The notes under the pieces are model-generated. The model was not told where the DNA came from. It ran no database searches and saw only the letters and a program-made list of their open reading frames with translations. Made by a program: the position numbers and the translations under genes. Positions 26,367-27,705 of a stretch of 27,705 nt of DNA are shown one piece after another. Location: contig CAZYUT010000014.1 of NCBI GenBank assembly GCA_964650735.1, forward strand, positions 1 through 27,705, in the 5' to 3' direction. Each line of letters starts with the position of its first letter. Positions within the stretch are counted from its first letter, which is position 1. This stretch comes from Dichotomicrobium sp964650735 (GTDB taxonomy: Bacteria; Pseudomonadota; Alphaproteobacteria; Rhizobiales; Rhodomicrobiaceae).

Positions 26367-27130
26367 AGACCTTCCTCGTCGGCCGCTTCAGAGGCGACGC
26401 CGCGCGCCGCAAGCTGGTCCTGCACCCGTCGCAAGGCCGCTTGCAGCCGTTCGTCATCTGGGCCGCGGAACACGACATTGACGCCGAAGCGGTTGTCCAC
26501 ATGGAACGGATAGCTGCCGATCGCGACGCCGGGAAACGCGGCCTGCGCGTCGCTCAGCACATCCGCGATATCGCCCTCCTTGCCATCGACGCGCAAGGTC
26601 CGGCTCAGGATGCGTTGGCCTGTGCGCAGCCCTGGCAGCACCTGATCGAGCATCCCCTGCATGATTTGCGGCACGCCCGCCATCACGTAAACATTCTCGA
26701 CTGAAAATCCCGGCGCGACCGAGACCGGATTGTCGATCAGCTCCGCGCCCACCGGCATCCGTGTCATGCGCAGGCGCGCAGGCGTGAGCTGGCTCTCGCG
26801 AAAGTGGCGGCGCATGATATCGAGCGCGCGCGCATCCTGCTCAACCGGCAGGCCGAACGCCGCGCCGATGGCGTCCGCCGTGATGTCGTCATGGGTCGGG
26901 CCGATCCCACCTGTGGTGAAGACATAATCGTAACGGTTGCGCAGCGCGTTGACCGCCTCGACGATGGCTTCCTGATTGTCTGCGACGATGCGCACTTCGC
27001 GGAGCTGGATGCCGGTGTCAGTAAGCTTCTCGGCCACATAGCCGGTATTCTTGTCCTTGGTCCGGCCAGACAGGACCTCATCACCAATGACCACCAGCCC
27101 GGCCGTGACGATGTCTTCGTTCTCCGCCAT
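26363..27130 (-). CDS. CinA N-terminal-type (MoaB/MogA-like) protein without amidase domain
   Basis: This 255-residue protein is the molybdopterin-binding-like domain of the competence/damage-inducible CinA family. The signatures are VIGDEVLSGRTKDKN (14-28) and FTTGGIGPTHDDIT (71-84). Full-length CinA has about 400-420 residues with a C-terminal nicotinamide-mononucleotide deamidase (PncC) domain, which is absent here; the stand-alone form is usual in alphaproteobacteria. The family domain can act as an ADP-ribose/CoA pyrophosphatase (the COG1058 activity), so a nucleotide-repair or housekeeping role is more likely than molybdenum cofactor synthesis. Its stop codon overlaps that of the convergent helical protein, and it is divergent from sfsA. 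Confidence 0.9.
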   Translation of the reverse strand: MAENEDIVTAGLVVIGDEVLSGRTKDKNTGYVAEKLTDTGIQLREVRIVADNQEAIVEAVNALRNRYDYVFTTGGIGPTHDDITADAIGAAFGLPVEQDARALDIMRRHFRESQLTPARLRMTRMPVGAELIDNPVSVAPGFSVENVYVMAGVPQIMQGMLDQVLPGLRTGQRILSRTLRVDGKEGDIADVLSDAQAAFPGVAIGSYPFHVDNRFGVNVVFRGPDDERLQAALRRVQDQLAARGVASEAADEEGL

Positions 27131-27206
27131 CTGCGCTCGCTTGCCTTTCGCCGTCGCGTCTTATGTGGCCCTTGCCGCACGCGCAGGCGCATCCTACTCT
27201 AGATTC

Positions 27207-27705
27207 ATGCTGTTTTCGCGCCCGCTTATACCCGGTCAGCTTGAGCGACGATACAAGCGTTTTCTCGCTGATGTCAGGCTCGATAATGGGGAAATGGTGA
27301 CGGCGCATTGTCCCAACCCTGGCTCGATGATGGGGCTTGCCGAGCCGGGCATGCGCGTGTGGCTTTCACCAAGCGATAACCCGAAACGCAAGCTGCAATA
27401 CACGTGGGAGCTGGTTGAGTTGACTGGCGCGGAGGCGGGGGCTTATGCCGGCATCAACACGGGGCATCCGAACGTGCTGGCCGCCGACGCGATCGCGCAA
27501 GGGCGCATCCCCGAGCTTGCGGGCTACGGGACGATGCGCCGCGAGGTGAAATACGGCAAGAACAGCCGGGTGGATATCCTGCTGGAAAATGATGGCGCGC
27601 GCTGCCTGGTCGAGGTCAAAAACGTGCATCTCAGCCGAGCGCCGGGCCTTGCCGAGTTCCCCGACAGCGTGACGGCGCGCGGCGCGAAGCATCTGGGTGA
27701 GCTGG
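27207..27705 (+). CDS. sfsA: SfsA family DNA/RNA nuclease, 3' end missing
   Basis: The visible 166 residues are the N-terminal two thirds of SfsA (about 235 residues in full). SfsA was named for stimulating maltose gene expression in E. coli, and the family is now described as sugar-fermentation-stimulation protein or nuclease with a DNA-binding OB-like part and a PD-(D/E)XK-like catalytic part. Seen here are the start MLFSRPLIPGQLERRYKRFL, the AHCPNPGSM block (33-41), the KRKLQYTWEL block (60-69), and the catalytic-like segment SRVDILL...CLVEVKNV (about 121-140). The ATG at 27207 has no clear ribosome site. It shares a 76-base divergent region with the CinA-like gene. The gene is cut by the window end. 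Confidence 0.93.
   Translation, partial: MLFSRPLIPGQLERRYKRFLADVRLDNGEMVTAHCPNPGSMMGLAEPGMRVWLSPSDNPKRKLQYTWELVELTGAEAGAYAGINTGHPNVLAADAIAQGRIPELAGYGTMRREVKYGKNSRVDILLENDGARCLVEVKNVHLSRAPGLAEFPDSVTARGAKHLGEL

Overview
The window is a GC-rich stretch of about 27.7 kb, roughly 60-65% G+C by eye. Every stretch longer than about 500 bases carries a gene. The gene content points to an alphaproteobacterium, most likely of the order Hyphomicrobiales (Rhizobiales). The markers are a cycHJKL-type (ccmIEFH) cytochrome c maturation operon close to a degP gene and a PhoP/PhoQ-like (FeuP/FeuQ-like) two-component pair, an ELM1-family protein, a cobalamin-dependent ribonucleotide reductase with a C-terminal cysteine tail, TakP-like TRAP solute receptors, and an intergenic repeat of the kind scattered through rhizobial genomes. 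Both ends are cut inside genes: degP at the left and sfsA at the right.

Layout. 1-3722 holds a DegP protease (3' end missing), a secreted trypsin-like protease with a peptidoglycan-binding domain, a RIME-like repeat that fills the gap between two convergent genes, and an alpha/beta-hydrolase-OsmC fusion. 3823-8000 is the ccmI-ccmE-ccmF-ccmH operon on the minus strand, which makes the haem-ligation half of the system I cytochrome c machinery. 8170-11129 carries a glycine-zipper lipoprotein, then a sensor kinase, a response regulator and a small secreted two-cysteine protein, all on the minus strand and probably one envelope-sensing unit. 11211-13079 is a two-gene operon in which a low-GC DXD glycosyltransferase precedes an ELM1-family protein. 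13197-17526 carries a membrane-anchored thermonuclease, pyruvate phosphate dikinase and a gamma-glutamylcyclotransferase-fold protein, all minus strand.

17871-21376 is a plus-strand cluster of two paralogous TRAP solute-binding proteins and a metallophosphoesterase. No TRAP membrane subunit is present. 21868-25539 is nrdJ, preceded by a 490-base leader with a NrdR-box-like site and followed by a strong hairpin terminator. The right end has a helical protein of unknown function, a CinA N-terminal-domain protein convergent with it, and the first two thirds of sfsA.

No obvious new defence or mobile system is visible: there is no CRISPR array, transposase, integrase or phage gene. The features most worth following are the secreted-protein/regulator/kinase cassette with shared repeat motifs upstream of it and of the glycine-zipper gene, the compositionally foreign glycosyltransferase coupled to ELM1, and the paired orphan TRAP receptors. 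All coordinates and residue counts were worked out by hand from the sequence; family names come from recognition of motifs, not from searches.
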